From a virus, in IMG/VR virus record IMGVR_UViG_3300028581_000097, positions 1 through 39,290 of that record: DNA of 39,290 bases. One strand, written 5' to 3'. The notes under the pieces were generated by a model. That model made no database searches. It saw nothing but the letters and a program-made list of their open reading frames with translations, and was not told the DNA's origin. The first letter of the stretch is position 1, and every line of letters begins with the position of its first letter. Made by a program: the position numbers and the translations under genes. Shown piece by piece: positions 6,924 to 14,424 of this stretch.

Positions 6924-7226
6924 ATGAAAACTTTAATCGAAACAACAACAGGCACAATTTCAAGTCAAATGATTTTAGACCACTGCGGCGACTATGCAGG
7001 TAAATTTCAAGACACTGCTTTTGACTTACTTTCAACAGTATGTAAATTACCAGAATTTGAAGACAATCAGTGGTGCGACATCATGTTTGACCATGATGGA
7101 GATGTTTATGCGATCTGGGCTGAAGATGCTTTGACTTGCTCAAATGCAGATGCAAAATATATTCAGCTTGATCGCGAAGATTGCGAGGCAGCGTTTGACG
7201 GTATGAAAGAAAAAATGGAAAACTAA
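6924..7226 (+). CDS. Small acidic protein of unknown function
   Basis: A 100-residue strongly acidic protein (about a quarter Asp plus Glu, few basic residues), with four scattered Cys. The segment DIMFDHDGDVYAIWAEDAL is its most regular part. It is not recognised. It follows the operator-bearing promoter and is separated by 37 bp from an HTH-ended protein. Acidic small phage proteins can be DNA mimics or anti-defence proteins, but nothing here proves such a role. Confidence 0.75.
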   Translation: MKTLIETTTGTISSQMILDHCGDYAGKFQDTAFDLLSTVCKLPEFEDNQWCDIMFDHDGDVYAIWAEDALTCSNADAKYIQLDREDCEAAFDGMKEKMEN

Positions 7227-7263
7227 ATTTAACTGCTGCGCTATCGGCAATACGGGCAATTTT

Positions 7264-7755
7264 ATGAAAGACGAAGCAATAAACATTTTAGATCAAATCT
7301 CAAACCTCATAACTTCATATCAGTATTATGAGGAAGCAGAAGAGCAGGCAGGGGAAAGTATCCAGGAAGATGTTCATGAGTATTACAGAATACTGAATTT
7401 TGCTTATGATTTACTAACCAGGACAGCATTAATCAGTTCGATAAAGGTGAAAACACCTGAAGAGATGAAAGAACCTGGCTTTGAGGAAGAATATATTCAA
7501 AGTTATGGTATTGCAGCCGATGAGTTTGCTGATTTTTCGTTTGCTCTTGCAACCCAAAAGGGCGAAATTTCGCTTCGCAGATTGCTGCGAACGATGATTA
7601 ACCGCGCCGGTTTTGGTGATAACCCAATTACAATGAAAGATGTTTGCACGCAAACTCATCAGGGTTATCCGAATATGAGCAGGTACCTTTCCGGAAAACA
7701 GTCGCTATCGAGCGATAATTATGAGAAAGCTTTGAATTTTGTTTTAAAAAAATAG
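7264..7755 (+). CDS. Putative regulator with C-terminal HTH-like segment
   Basis: A 163-residue protein. The first 110 residues are acidic and helical. The last 45 resemble an XRE-type helix-turn-helix: ITMKDVCTQTH, then NMSRYLSGKQSLSSDNYEKAL. Proteins that pair an acidic N-terminal domain with a C-terminal HTH of this kind are often antitoxin-like or autoregulatory. It shares an operon with the acidic gene before it, whose promoter carries inverted repeats, so autoregulation is a reasonable inference. A strong terminator follows. Confidence 0.7.
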   Translation: MKDEAINILDQISNLITSYQYYEEAEEQAGESIQEDVHEYYRILNFAYDLLTRTALISSIKVKTPEEMKEPGFEEEYIQSYGIAADEFADFSFALATQKGEISLRRLLRTMINRAGFGDNPITMKDVCTQTHQGYPNMSRYLSGKQSLSSDNYEKALNFVLKK

Positions 7756-7775
7756 CTTTTATCTATTTTTATTTA

Positions 7776-7808
7776 AAGCCTCTGAGTTACTCAGGGGCTT
7801 TTTTTTTA
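7776..7808 (+). terminator. Intrinsic terminator
   Basis: An 11-pair stem (AAGCCTCTGAG / CTCAGGGGCTT, one G-T) with a TTA loop is followed by nine Ts. It ends the acidic protein/HTH operon. Confidence 0.92.
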
Positions 7809-7846
7809 TCTCACCCGACACTGAGAGATGATCACTTAAATTGGCT

Positions 7847-8084
7847 GGCAAAGGTACAGCCAGTCAAATATCATAAGTAAAGCCCGGACGGCCAATGCCT
7901 TTTCAATTTTTTAGCTGAGCATTGGCCGTCCGCCCGTTGGGTGGCTTCACGCTTTAAGGCGTGACCGCCAGGCTTGACTTAGAATTTGCCTTAGCTGTGA
8001 TTTCTGGCCATCAATTTAAATGATTCATTTTTCAAAATTAAACTGGCGTGCCAGATGCTAAAAAAAGTCCGCAGGGCAGCGGCA
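7847..8084 (+). ncRNA. Structured RNA element, copy 5
   Basis: A full copy, from GGCAAAGGTACAGCC to GCGGCA, seven bases before the ATG at 8092. Hairpin 1 (GGACGGCCAATG / CATTGGCCGTCC) is perfectly paired with bases that differ from copy 3 (ACCGGACAATG / CATTGTCCGGT), which is direct covariation. Hairpin 2 is shorter but different in sequence and still paired (TCACGC / GCGTGA). The segment after TCTGGCC is about 15 nt longer than in copy 3. The ACTTAAATT box lies upstream. Confidence 0.87.
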
Positions 8085-8091
8085 AATAATT

Positions 8092-8505
8092 ATGACAACC
8101 GGATCAGCAAATGCAACTCCGAAAAATGGTTCAGCATCGAAAGCTGACAGTACTCAACCAAAAGTTGAGAACGTTCAAAATGCAACGGCTCCTGCCGAAG
8201 TGAAAATTCCTAAACCGGAAGCTCCGGTAATAAAGAATTTTACTTTGCATGAGATTGAGCAAAAGACCGAGTTCCTGAACACGCTTTTTACGAAAAGGAT
8301 GCGGCTTCACGAAGCTAAACTGAAGCTGGAAAAGTTCAGGATCGGATCGGACGATTCGCTTACGGTTCGTTTTTCGGACAATGACGGGAATTCATTTACC
8401 ACCGCAAACAAGGAGCCTATTGAGAAAATGCTCAGGATGGTGAAGGATGGAATTTCGGTTTCGCTGATGGAAGTTGAAGCACATATCAAATCGATATTTG
8501 AGTAA
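8092..8505 (+). CDS. Unknown protein behind RNA copy 5
   Basis: A 137-residue protein. The N-terminal 45 residues are low-complexity (Ala, Thr, Asn, Lys, Pro-rich) and probably disordered. The C-terminal 90 residues are a charged alpha/beta domain starting NFTLHEIEQKTEFLNTLF, with a long helix RMRLHEAKLKLEKF. No family is recognised. It starts seven bases after RNA copy 5 and is closed by a perfect terminator, so it is again a single-gene unit. It could be a DNA-binding or scaffold-like protein, but this is not shown. Confidence 0.75.
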   Translation: MTTGSANATPKNGSASKADSTQPKVENVQNATAPAEVKIPKPEAPVIKNFTLHEIEQKTEFLNTLFTKRMRLHEAKLKLEKFRIGSDDSLTVRFSDNDGNSFTTANKEPIEKMLRMVKDGISVSLMEVEAHIKSIFE

Positions 8506-8525
8506 GCTGCAACTTCGGATTAAAA

Positions 8526-8559
8526 AACCGGATCCGGTTTTCCGGATCCGGTTTTTTTT
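8526..8559 (+). terminator. Intrinsic terminator closing cassette 5
   Basis: A perfect 12-bp stem (AACCGGATCCGG / CCGGATCCGGTT) with a TTTT loop is followed by eight Ts. It ends the RNA-cassette region. Confidence 0.95.
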
Positions 8560-8648
8560 ATGGGCGTAGGCTTTTTTTGTCCTTTCATCTCCTCTATTAT
8601 CCTCTTAATCTTGCTCATCATTTAGTATTCACTAAAATTTATTACAAA

Positions 8649-9434
8649 ATGAAAAAGTACTTTGGTAATTTTAAGATTGTGCTGCTGTTTGCAGCGATGC
8701 TGGCCTTAATGGCCTTTACACCTTCGGTGTTTCCGGCTTCATCTTCACCGCCTGGTGAGAACCCTTTAGGATGGAACGAAGGGAACTTTCCGTCAACACT
8801 CTATCTTATCGACCCTGCTGATAATGACTGGTACACGAAAGGTGACAGCATTTATTCGATGTTCAAAATCAATGACGAATACTACGCTTCAGGTGTAAAG
8901 TGGAGCAAATCAAGTATGGGTTTTGCGATGGCCTTTGCAAACGTACACGGCATGCCTGTTAAGGTTGGATTTGGTACTGATGAACAAGTCTATTGGGGAG
9001 TTTGCCGAAAAGGCATTATTTACCAACTCTCATTACAAACTACATACAAAGGAAAGTATGATACAAACGCAGTGTTTGCAATGACTGATGAAGTTCTTAC
9101 GGTGCTCGATAATCCTTATTACTCTTTAAATCCTGTCTGGCCTGATGTAACCGACTTCAAAATTAAACCGCCAACAGCCGGTAAATGGGTGTATTTCAGG
9201 GATATTATTTCATACAAAAACATGCTACCGAAATACATCGAATGCACCACAAAACTTACTGTTTGTGATGGGTGCGCCCTGGTGAAATACGGGAAATACT
9301 TTAACGAAACAAAGTTGAAATTCAGTGATGCAGATATTGCGAAAGGATATATCTCGATAACAATTTTCGCTCAGCCACTTAAGAATAGCAACTCAAAACA
9401 AACCTCCAAAACTTACAAGCTAAGCTGGAGCTGA
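8649..9434 (+). CDS. Exported protein of unknown function
   Basis: A 261-residue protein. Start 8649 is chosen over an upstream in-frame Met at 8577 because it gives a proper signal peptide: MKKYFGNFK, a hydrophobic stretch VLLFAAMLALMAF, and an Ala-Ser cleavage area before SSSPPGE. The mature part is beta-rich and aromatic, with a CDGC pair near the C-terminus. Export in a phage context suggests an envelope-located role such as superinfection exclusion, or a lysogenic conversion gene. No family is recognised. Confidence 0.75.
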   Translation: MKKYFGNFKIVLLFAAMLALMAFTPSVFPASSSPPGENPLGWNEGNFPSTLYLIDPADNDWYTKGDSIYSMFKINDEYYASGVKWSKSSMGFAMAFANVHGMPVKVGFGTDEQVYWGVCRKGIIYQLSLQTTYKGKYDTNAVFAMTDEVLTVLDNPYYSLNPVWPDVTDFKIKPPTAGKWVYFRDIISYKNMLPKYIECTTKLTVCDGCALVKYGKYFNETKLKFSDADIAKGYISITIFAQPLKNSNSKQTSKTYKLSWS

Positions 9435-9490
9435 CTGAGCAGCGCCAACATAAAAATAACAGGTCTTTAAAACCTTTGAAATAAATAAAA

Positions 9491-9772
9491 TTGAACAATA
9501 CAATTAACATTTGGGATGCCATCCGGCAGATGCGCGAGCTGAGCAAACAAGGCGGATCGTTTTCGATCACGTTTATGAGCTATTCCAGGGAGCGCTGTAA
9601 GTCGGATGGCATTATCGAAGTTACCAACGCCAGGCTTCGGCCTCAAGATTCGCCTGCAGGCGAATATTCTGATTACATGCTTAATTACGTGGACATTGAC
9701 AGCGGCGAAGCTTACCATTTTTGGCAACCCTGCCTGATGTATTTTAACCAACAAAGAGTTACGATAAAATGA
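9491..9772 (+). CDS. Small conserved-looking protein directly before the portal
   Basis: A 93-residue protein. The frame has no ATG near its start, and an in-frame TAA lies 9 bp upstream, so TTG at 9491 is the likely start (the first Met inside is residue 14). Sequence features are WDAIRQMRELSKQG, then FSITFMSYSRERCKSDG. It overlaps the portal gene by 4 bp (ATGA). I know no function. The position suggests a head or portal accessory protein. Confidence 0.7.
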   Translation: MNNTINIWDAIRQMRELSKQGGSFSITFMSYSRERCKSDGIIEVTNARLRPQDSPAGEYSDYMLNYVDIDSGEAYHFWQPCLMYFNQQRVTIK

Positions 9773-11115
9773 TAGTAAGAAATGGAAACGGTGGGATAAT
9801 CGAACTGGCTGATGTGGCCTATTCGTTTCATATTGCCAGCGCCGACAATGGCGTTAACGATTTTGAATTCTTTAATGGCAACCTACAGAAGCGCTGGGAA
9901 AGTAACCCGCTTTCGGTGGGACCTTACCGGATAGTGCCTTTCGGCGAAACCAACAACCTCCCGGTTGTTTTGCGCGATATTATCGAAGACAATAACCTGG
10001 CCGAAGGGATTATGAAACGGCAGCGCGGCCTGATATGGGGACAAGGCCCCGAGCTTTACCGCACTGAGTTTAAAGAAAACAAGCGTGAAAAGATTTGGGT
10101 GAACGATCCTGAAGTATTATCCTGGTTAAAATCGTGGGATTTTGAAACCTACCTGCAGCACATCATTATTGATTATTTCCATTCGGAATGCTGTTTTACA
10201 AAAGTATTTCGTAATCGTGGTACCCGGATTGGTGCTCCTGGTATGATACCAAAACTGGAATATGTTTCGGTAAGCCGTGCCCGCCTGGAGTGGCCGGATG
10301 ACCGCTTGAACCCAAAACGCGCCATTATTGGCGATTTTGATGAGGAGATTTACAACTACCTTTCGGCTTACCCGCTTTTTGATGAAAACGACCCGTTTGC
10401 CCATCCAATTGCAGTAAAGTTTGACAACATGGCGAGCTTTGCCCGCCGTTTTTATGGTGTTCCGGCCTATTATGGCGCCCTGAACTGGATAAAAAAGGCT
10501 TCGCAGATTCCTAAGATCCTGCAGGCGCTCACCGACAATTCACTAAATATTAAGTGGCACATTGTTTCTCCTGCAAGTTATTGGGAAAACAAGAAAGAAA
10601 TGCTGATGGAAAACTGCACACTCAAAGGTGAGCAGTACAATCCAAAAATGCTGGAAGATTTGAAAGACGAAATTTTTGATAAGCTGGCTAAGGTTTTGGC
10701 CGGGGAAACGAATGTTGGAAAGTTTTTCACCAGCGAAAAGGTGATGAACGAATTTCAACAGATGGAAAACTGGGAGATTATCCCGATAGACCAGAAAGTT
10801 AAAGATTTTATTGATTCGCAGATCAGCATTGCAAACAAGGCTGATTCGGCAACAACTTCCGGGCTTGGGCTGCATCCTGCCTTATCGAATATTATGATTG
10901 ATGGCAAACTTGCATCCGGATCAGAACAACTTTACGCGCTCAAACTTTACCTGGCGACCGAGATTGACATACCTGAGCTGATTATTACAAAAGCTGTGAA
11001 TGCTGCCATTGCCGCCAACTGGCCGGGTAAGGGTTTGAAACTTGGCTTTTATCATGACATCGTGAAAACAGAAGATTCGGTAACTTCAAACGAAAGGGTT
11101 AAAAATGCTGTTTAA
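9769..11115 (+). CDS. Portal protein (probable)
   Basis: A 448-residue protein placed after terminase and before the head-tail genes. Portals form the ring through which DNA enters the capsid. Supporting features are the N-terminal segment with IVPFGETNNLP, LAEGIMKRQRGLIWGQGPELY, the WE-rich central region, and a C-terminal helix-rich domain with VKDFIDSQISIANKADSATTSG. These fit the wing-stem-clip order of portals in Bacteroidota phages. The call rests on gene order and overall pattern, since portals have no catalytic motif. Confidence 0.75.
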   Translation: MIVRNGNGGIIELADVAYSFHIASADNGVNDFEFFNGNLQKRWESNPLSVGPYRIVPFGETNNLPVVLRDIIEDNNLAEGIMKRQRGLIWGQGPELYRTEFKENKREKIWVNDPEVLSWLKSWDFETYLQHIIIDYFHSECCFTKVFRNRGTRIGAPGMIPKLEYVSVSRARLEWPDDRLNPKRAIIGDFDEEIYNYLSAYPLFDENDPFAHPIAVKFDNMASFARRFYGVPAYYGALNWIKKASQIPKILQALTDNSLNIKWHIVSPASYWENKKEMLMENCTLKGEQYNPKMLEDLKDEIFDKLAKVLAGETNVGKFFTSEKVMNEFQQMENWEIIPIDQKVKDFIDSQISIANKADSATTSGLGLHPALSNIMIDGKLASGSEQLYALKLYLATEIDIPELIITKAVNAAIAANWPGKGLKLGFYHDIVKTEDSVTSNERVKNAV

Positions 11116-12157
11116 AACCATCGACGAATTAAAGAAAGCAACAGGTTTCCTGTATGCTCAAAACAATATCGAAAACATAACCACCGACCTGGAGCTTGCC
11201 GAGGAAGATTTGCGTGGGGTTGTGGGTGATGAGATTATTGATGCGGCTTTGGCTCACTATGACAGTGAAAATTACGAAAGTCAGAATCCAGTCCCGGCAG
11301 ATCCGCCGGCAGATCCACCAGTGGACCCGCCAAATTATGAAATTTGGACAAAACTTGTCAAATACATCCAGTTGCCGGTGGCATATTTTGCAATCCATTC
11401 TTTTTATCAGAATACAGATGTTTCGCATGAGGACACCGGACGTAAAGTAAAGATTGATGCCGAGCGTGAGAAACTCCCGTGGGAATGGATGCTTGAAAAA
11501 GATGAAAAGGCTATCCTTAAAAAAGCACACCGCACCACCGACCGGCTGATCAACTTCCTGGAGCAAAACATTGACGCGTTTCCAGAATGGGCTGGATCGG
11601 ATGCCAGGAAAGAAATCAGATGCCAGTTTATTGCATCGGCAACGGAGTTTCACACGGTTTACCCGATTGATTATTCGCGCCGGTTTTTCCTGACCATCAG
11701 CCCGTTTATCCGTGAAGCCGAACGGAAATACATTAAGCCGGTTTTGGGCGAAGATGTTTTTGATGTGATGAAAACCGCCATGGGAACGCTTCCCGATCCG
11801 GATGCCGAGCCACCGGTAACCGCTTATGCAGATACCGACGGCTTGCTTCCGCTTATCCGTGTGCCGCTGGCTCTGTATGCGATGAGTATTGCAGTGACCA
11901 GGCTTTCGTTGGAAGTACTTCCCGAGGGCGTTTTCCAGAATCTTGTTTCAGAAAGATTAACGCAAAATGCAAAGGTTCCGGCAACGGCTCAGGACAGGTT
12001 TGAGATTTCGAAGAGCCTGCAAACACGGGCAAATGATGAGTTAAGGTTTTTGCAGGAAAAAATCAGGAAAATTGCAGCCGCCAGTTCAGAAACTGAATTT
12101 ATTGCTGCTGATTTGACACAGGGATTGTTGGAGACGAACAAATTTGCGAGGATGTAG
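11105..12157 (+). CDS. Head-tail adaptor candidate with internal duplication
   Basis: A 350-residue protein that overlaps the portal gene by 11 bp. Two similar modules can be seen. Module 1 has LAEEDLRGVVGDEIIDAAL, a Pro-rich linker of PADPP-type repeats, then LVKYIQLPVAYFAIHSF. Module 2 has FIREAERKYIKPVLGEDVFDVM, a DPDAEPP linker, then LLPLIRVPLALYAMSIAV and a helical end. The pattern recalls a DUF6712-type phage protein, a name given from memory. Helix-rich duplicated modules next to the portal fit an adaptor or connector. It ends with TAG, followed by the palindromic insertion at 12160. Confidence 0.65.
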   Translation: MLFKTIDELKKATGFLYAQNNIENITTDLELAEEDLRGVVGDEIIDAALAHYDSENYESQNPVPADPPADPPVDPPNYEIWTKLVKYIQLPVAYFAIHSFYQNTDVSHEDTGRKVKIDAEREKLPWEWMLEKDEKAILKKAHRTTDRLINFLEQNIDAFPEWAGSDARKEIRCQFIASATEFHTVYPIDYSRRFFLTISPFIREAERKYIKPVLGEDVFDVMKTAMGTLPDPDAEPPVTAYADTDGLLPLIRVPLALYAMSIAVTRLSLEVLPEGVFQNLVSERLTQNAKVPATAQDRFEISKSLQTRANDELRFLQEKIRKIAAASSETEFIAADLTQGLLETNKFARM

Positions 12158-12159
12158 CC

Positions 12160-12222
12160 TCCCCCCGACCCCCTCCAATTGGAGGGGGAGGAAGAGCCCC
12201 CCGCATCGGGGGGTTGGGGGGC
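12160..12222 (+). repeat. C-rich/G-rich palindromic intergenic element
   Basis: The element sits exactly between two structural genes. It holds the palindrome CCCCTCCAATTGGAGGGG and then CCCCCCGCATCGGGGGG followed by TTGGGGGG. Elements of this build (CCCC..AAT..GGGG hairpins) are scattered through many Bacteroidota chromosomes, which is general knowledge. Its compositional contrast to the flanking DNA suggests insertion. An in-frame TTG inside it could give the next gene a false early start. Confidence 0.75.
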
Positions 12223-12243
12223 AAAAAAAGAAGGAAGATTATT

Positions 12244-13119
12244 ATGACAAAACTTGAGATACCAGCCATTAATTTTGAAAAGGAAATCCCGGCAAGTTTC
12301 GATGAAATGAGCAGCGAGGAGTTTATCCGGTTTGCACATCTTTACCTGGAGCTGCAAAAAGGTGCCATAACTCTTAACCATCTGAAAACTGAAATGGTAT
12401 TCCAGTTCCTGGGACTGAAATACAGCAAATGGCGCTTCGAGCTGATGCTTGAAGAGGACAAGGCAAAGATTTATGAGAATATTTACCTGATCAGTGAGAA
12501 ACTTGATTTCTTGTTCGTGCAGGAACCCACCGACGACGGGAAAATTAACTTAAAAGTTAATTTCCCGTTCACCAAAAATCTTATCCCGAAATATCAGGGC
12601 TTTATTGGTCCGGATGACATCATGAATGATGTTACATTTTTGGAATACAAAAATGCGCATGTTGCAGCCATGGAGTTTTTGAAATCGTCGGACGAGACTG
12701 ATTTAAACTGGTTCGTGGCTACGTTATATCGGAGGCCATGGCTGCGATGGCTTAAAAAACCGAGCTATGACGAGTTTAAAACCAAAAAAAACGCCGAAAA
12801 AGTAAGTTGCTGGCCTGTTTCGGTGAAATATGCCATACTACTTAATTTTTTAGCATGGGAAGAGTACATCCGGACGGGCACTTTTACGATTGATGGCAAC
12901 GAGATTAGTTTTTCGATACTGTTTAAATCGTCTGGGGATGATGAAGGTAGCGATGCCGGAACCGGATTAACCGGCCTGCTTTTTACGATAGCCGAAACCG
13001 GAGTGTTTGGAAACGTGAAAGCTACTTCGGAACAGAACCTGTATGATATCCTTTTCAGGCTTTACCAGGTGCAGCGTGAGAAAATGGAGATGGAGAAACG
13101 AATGAATAAAAAGAAATGA
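12244..13119 (+). CDS. Unknown structural-operon protein
   Basis: A 291-residue protein. The ATG at 12244 is preferred to a TTG at 12214, which lies within the G-rich palindrome. The protein is helical and charged at the start (FDEMSSEEFIRFAHLYLELQKG). It has a central region with LNWFVATLYRRPW and a GDDEGSDAGTG acidic loop near residue 245. The end is a basic helix, EKMEMEKRMNKKK. It overlaps the next gene by 4 bp. Head-tail connector or assembly protein are possible readings, but nothing decides it. Confidence 0.75.
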   Translation: MTKLEIPAINFEKEIPASFDEMSSEEFIRFAHLYLELQKGAITLNHLKTEMVFQFLGLKYSKWRFELMLEEDKAKIYENIYLISEKLDFLFVQEPTDDGKINLKVNFPFTKNLIPKYQGFIGPDDIMNDVTFLEYKNAHVAAMEFLKSSDETDLNWFVATLYRRPWLRWLKKPSYDEFKTKKNAEKVSCWPVSVKYAILLNFLAWEEYIRTGTFTIDGNEISFSILFKSSGDDEGSDAGTGLTGLLFTIAETGVFGNVKATSEQNLYDILFRLYQVQREKMEMEKRMNKKK

Positions 13120-13562
13120 TAACGATTGCACAACTTGCGGCATTTGCTGCGCGCCTGAAGGATAACACCGATTTGAATCATGTTATCCTGGTAACTACCG
13201 AAAGTGAGCTTACTAAAAAAATGCAGCAGGTAAAACAGGAGCAGTTCCCGATACTTGTTGTTGTGATCCCAAGTTACGACGCTACAGGAAGCCGCGACAG
13301 CCTGAGCATGATGGCGCAAATGATAATGTTTGTGCTTAAAAAAGACCGCGCCCAGGGAGCTACCGAAACAAACCAGATGTCCGACATGGAAGAAACCCTT
13401 GCAATTACTAATGCTATCGCCGGTTTCCTGCTTAATGGCTTTGCTGATTACGAGGATTGTATTTTTTATCAGGGAATACAACCCGCTTCGATACACATCG
13501 ATCCTGAGTACAACTACCTTGGCTGTAGTGGCTGGAGCCTGGGATTTACAATTAAAAATTAA
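13116..13562 (+). CDS. Possible tail terminator or neck protein
   Basis: A 148-residue alpha/beta protein, overlapping the previous stop by 4 bp. It has a ILVVVIPSYDATG strand-turn segment and a C-terminal strand WSLGFTIK. Its size, its alpha/beta build and its place between connector candidates and the tape measure match tail-terminator or neck proteins. No residue-level signature proves this. Confidence 0.6.
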   Translation: MITIAQLAAFAARLKDNTDLNHVILVTTESELTKKMQQVKQEQFPILVVVIPSYDATGSRDSLSMMAQMIMFVLKKDRAQGATETNQMSDMEETLAITNAIAGFLLNGFADYEDCIFYQGIQPASIHIDPEYNYLGCSGWSLGFTIKN

Positions 13563-13575
13563 AACAAATTATTAT

Positions 13576-13875
13576 ATGACAGACACTATGAAATCAGAAT
13601 GGAGAAAAGCTTTGTGGACTGTGGTAGTTGCAGGGATTATTGCTATTGTGAGTAATTTCATTCAGAATATTTCGGCGCAATCATCGATGAATGAACAATT
13701 AAAAGTCATGCAGAGTGAAATAACTCTGATCCGCTCAAAAATTGATATTATTCAGATCCAGATGGGTAACAAGGTTGACCGGGAGACGCTTGACAATAAC
13801 ATAGTTATTATGAACGGAAAGCTGGATGAGATGGGTACCAGGATTTTTGAAATTTACAAGGAAGTTAAACGATAA
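13576..13875 (+). CDS. Small membrane-anchored coiled-coil protein
   Basis: A 99-residue protein. One N-terminal membrane helix (ALWTVVVAGIIAIVSNFI) is followed by a heptad-like coiled coil (QLKVMQSEITLIRSKIDIIQ) and a second helical segment. Start 13576 is chosen because a longer upstream frame would run inside the previous gene. It lies 11 bp before the holin-like gene. This build, one membrane anchor with a coiled coil facing the periplasm or cytoplasm, is common among spanin- or holin-accessory proteins. The role is inferred from position. Confidence 0.7.
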   Translation: MTDTMKSEWRKALWTVVVAGIIAIVSNFIQNISAQSSMNEQLKVMQSEITLIRSKIDIIQIQMGNKVDRETLDNNIVIMNGKLDEMGTRIFEIYKEVKR

Positions 13876-13886
13876 ACTCTTAAAAA

Positions 13887-14378
13887 ATGGGAAAATTTAA
13901 AGACGAAAACGGAAAAACCCGCGTAGGGGCTTTCCTGGAGACCGTTGCTCCAACTGTTTTAGACCTGGCTGGAGATCTTACCGGGGTTGGCGCCCTTAAC
14001 AAGCTTGGCGAATTGATTGACAAAAGCCCTGATATGAGCGAGCAGGATAAAAACATTGCGCTGGAGATGCTCCGTTACGATGTTGAAGACCGGAAGAGCG
14101 CACGTGAGATGCAGGTTGCAGCATTGGCTCAGGATGATGTTTTCTCGAAAAGATTTAACTACTACCTGAGTAGTGCAATAATTATTATTTTTGCTGTGCT
14201 GATGGTACTTTTGTTCTTTGTTACGATACCTGAAGGAAACAGCGAAATAGTTTACATGGGATTTGGAACGTTTATCGGGATTGTTGGCACGGTTGCAGCC
14301 TTTTATTTTGGCAGCAGCTCCGGAAGCAAAGACAAAACAGAAGGATTAATGCAGGCTCTAAAGAGCCGACGAAGATAA
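13887..14378 (+). CDS. Holin-like protein (GTA-holin 3TM type)
   Basis: A 163-residue protein. The soluble N-terminal half has ALEMLRYDVEDRKSAREMQVA. It is followed by two clear membrane helices (SSAIIIIFAVLMVLLFFV and GFGTFIGIVGTVAAFYFG) and a basic tail, SGSKDKTE...KSRRR. The FYFGSSSGSKDK ending is a hallmark of the three-helix holin group found in gene transfer agents and prophages. A third hydrophobic stretch near the N-terminus (VAPTVLDLAGDLTGVGAL) may insert. Holins time lysis by opening the inner membrane. No endolysin is recognised near it. A terminator follows. Confidence 0.75.
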   Translation: MGKFKDENGKTRVGAFLETVAPTVLDLAGDLTGVGALNKLGELIDKSPDMSEQDKNIALEMLRYDVEDRKSAREMQVAALAQDDVFSKRFNYYLSSAIIIIFAVLMVLLFFVTIPEGNSEIVYMGFGTFIGIVGTVAAFYFGSSSGSKDKTEGLMQALKSRRR

Positions 14379-14424
14379 CCACCAGGGCCGGAAGAAACAG
14401 AAAAGTGCCCGCTATGTGTTTTAT

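Noticed and set aside
5003-8084. RNA copies as integron attC sites or group I/II introns
   Set aside because: They precede the genes, each has its own terminator, no integrase is present, and the core pairing and sequences of catalytic introns are not seen.
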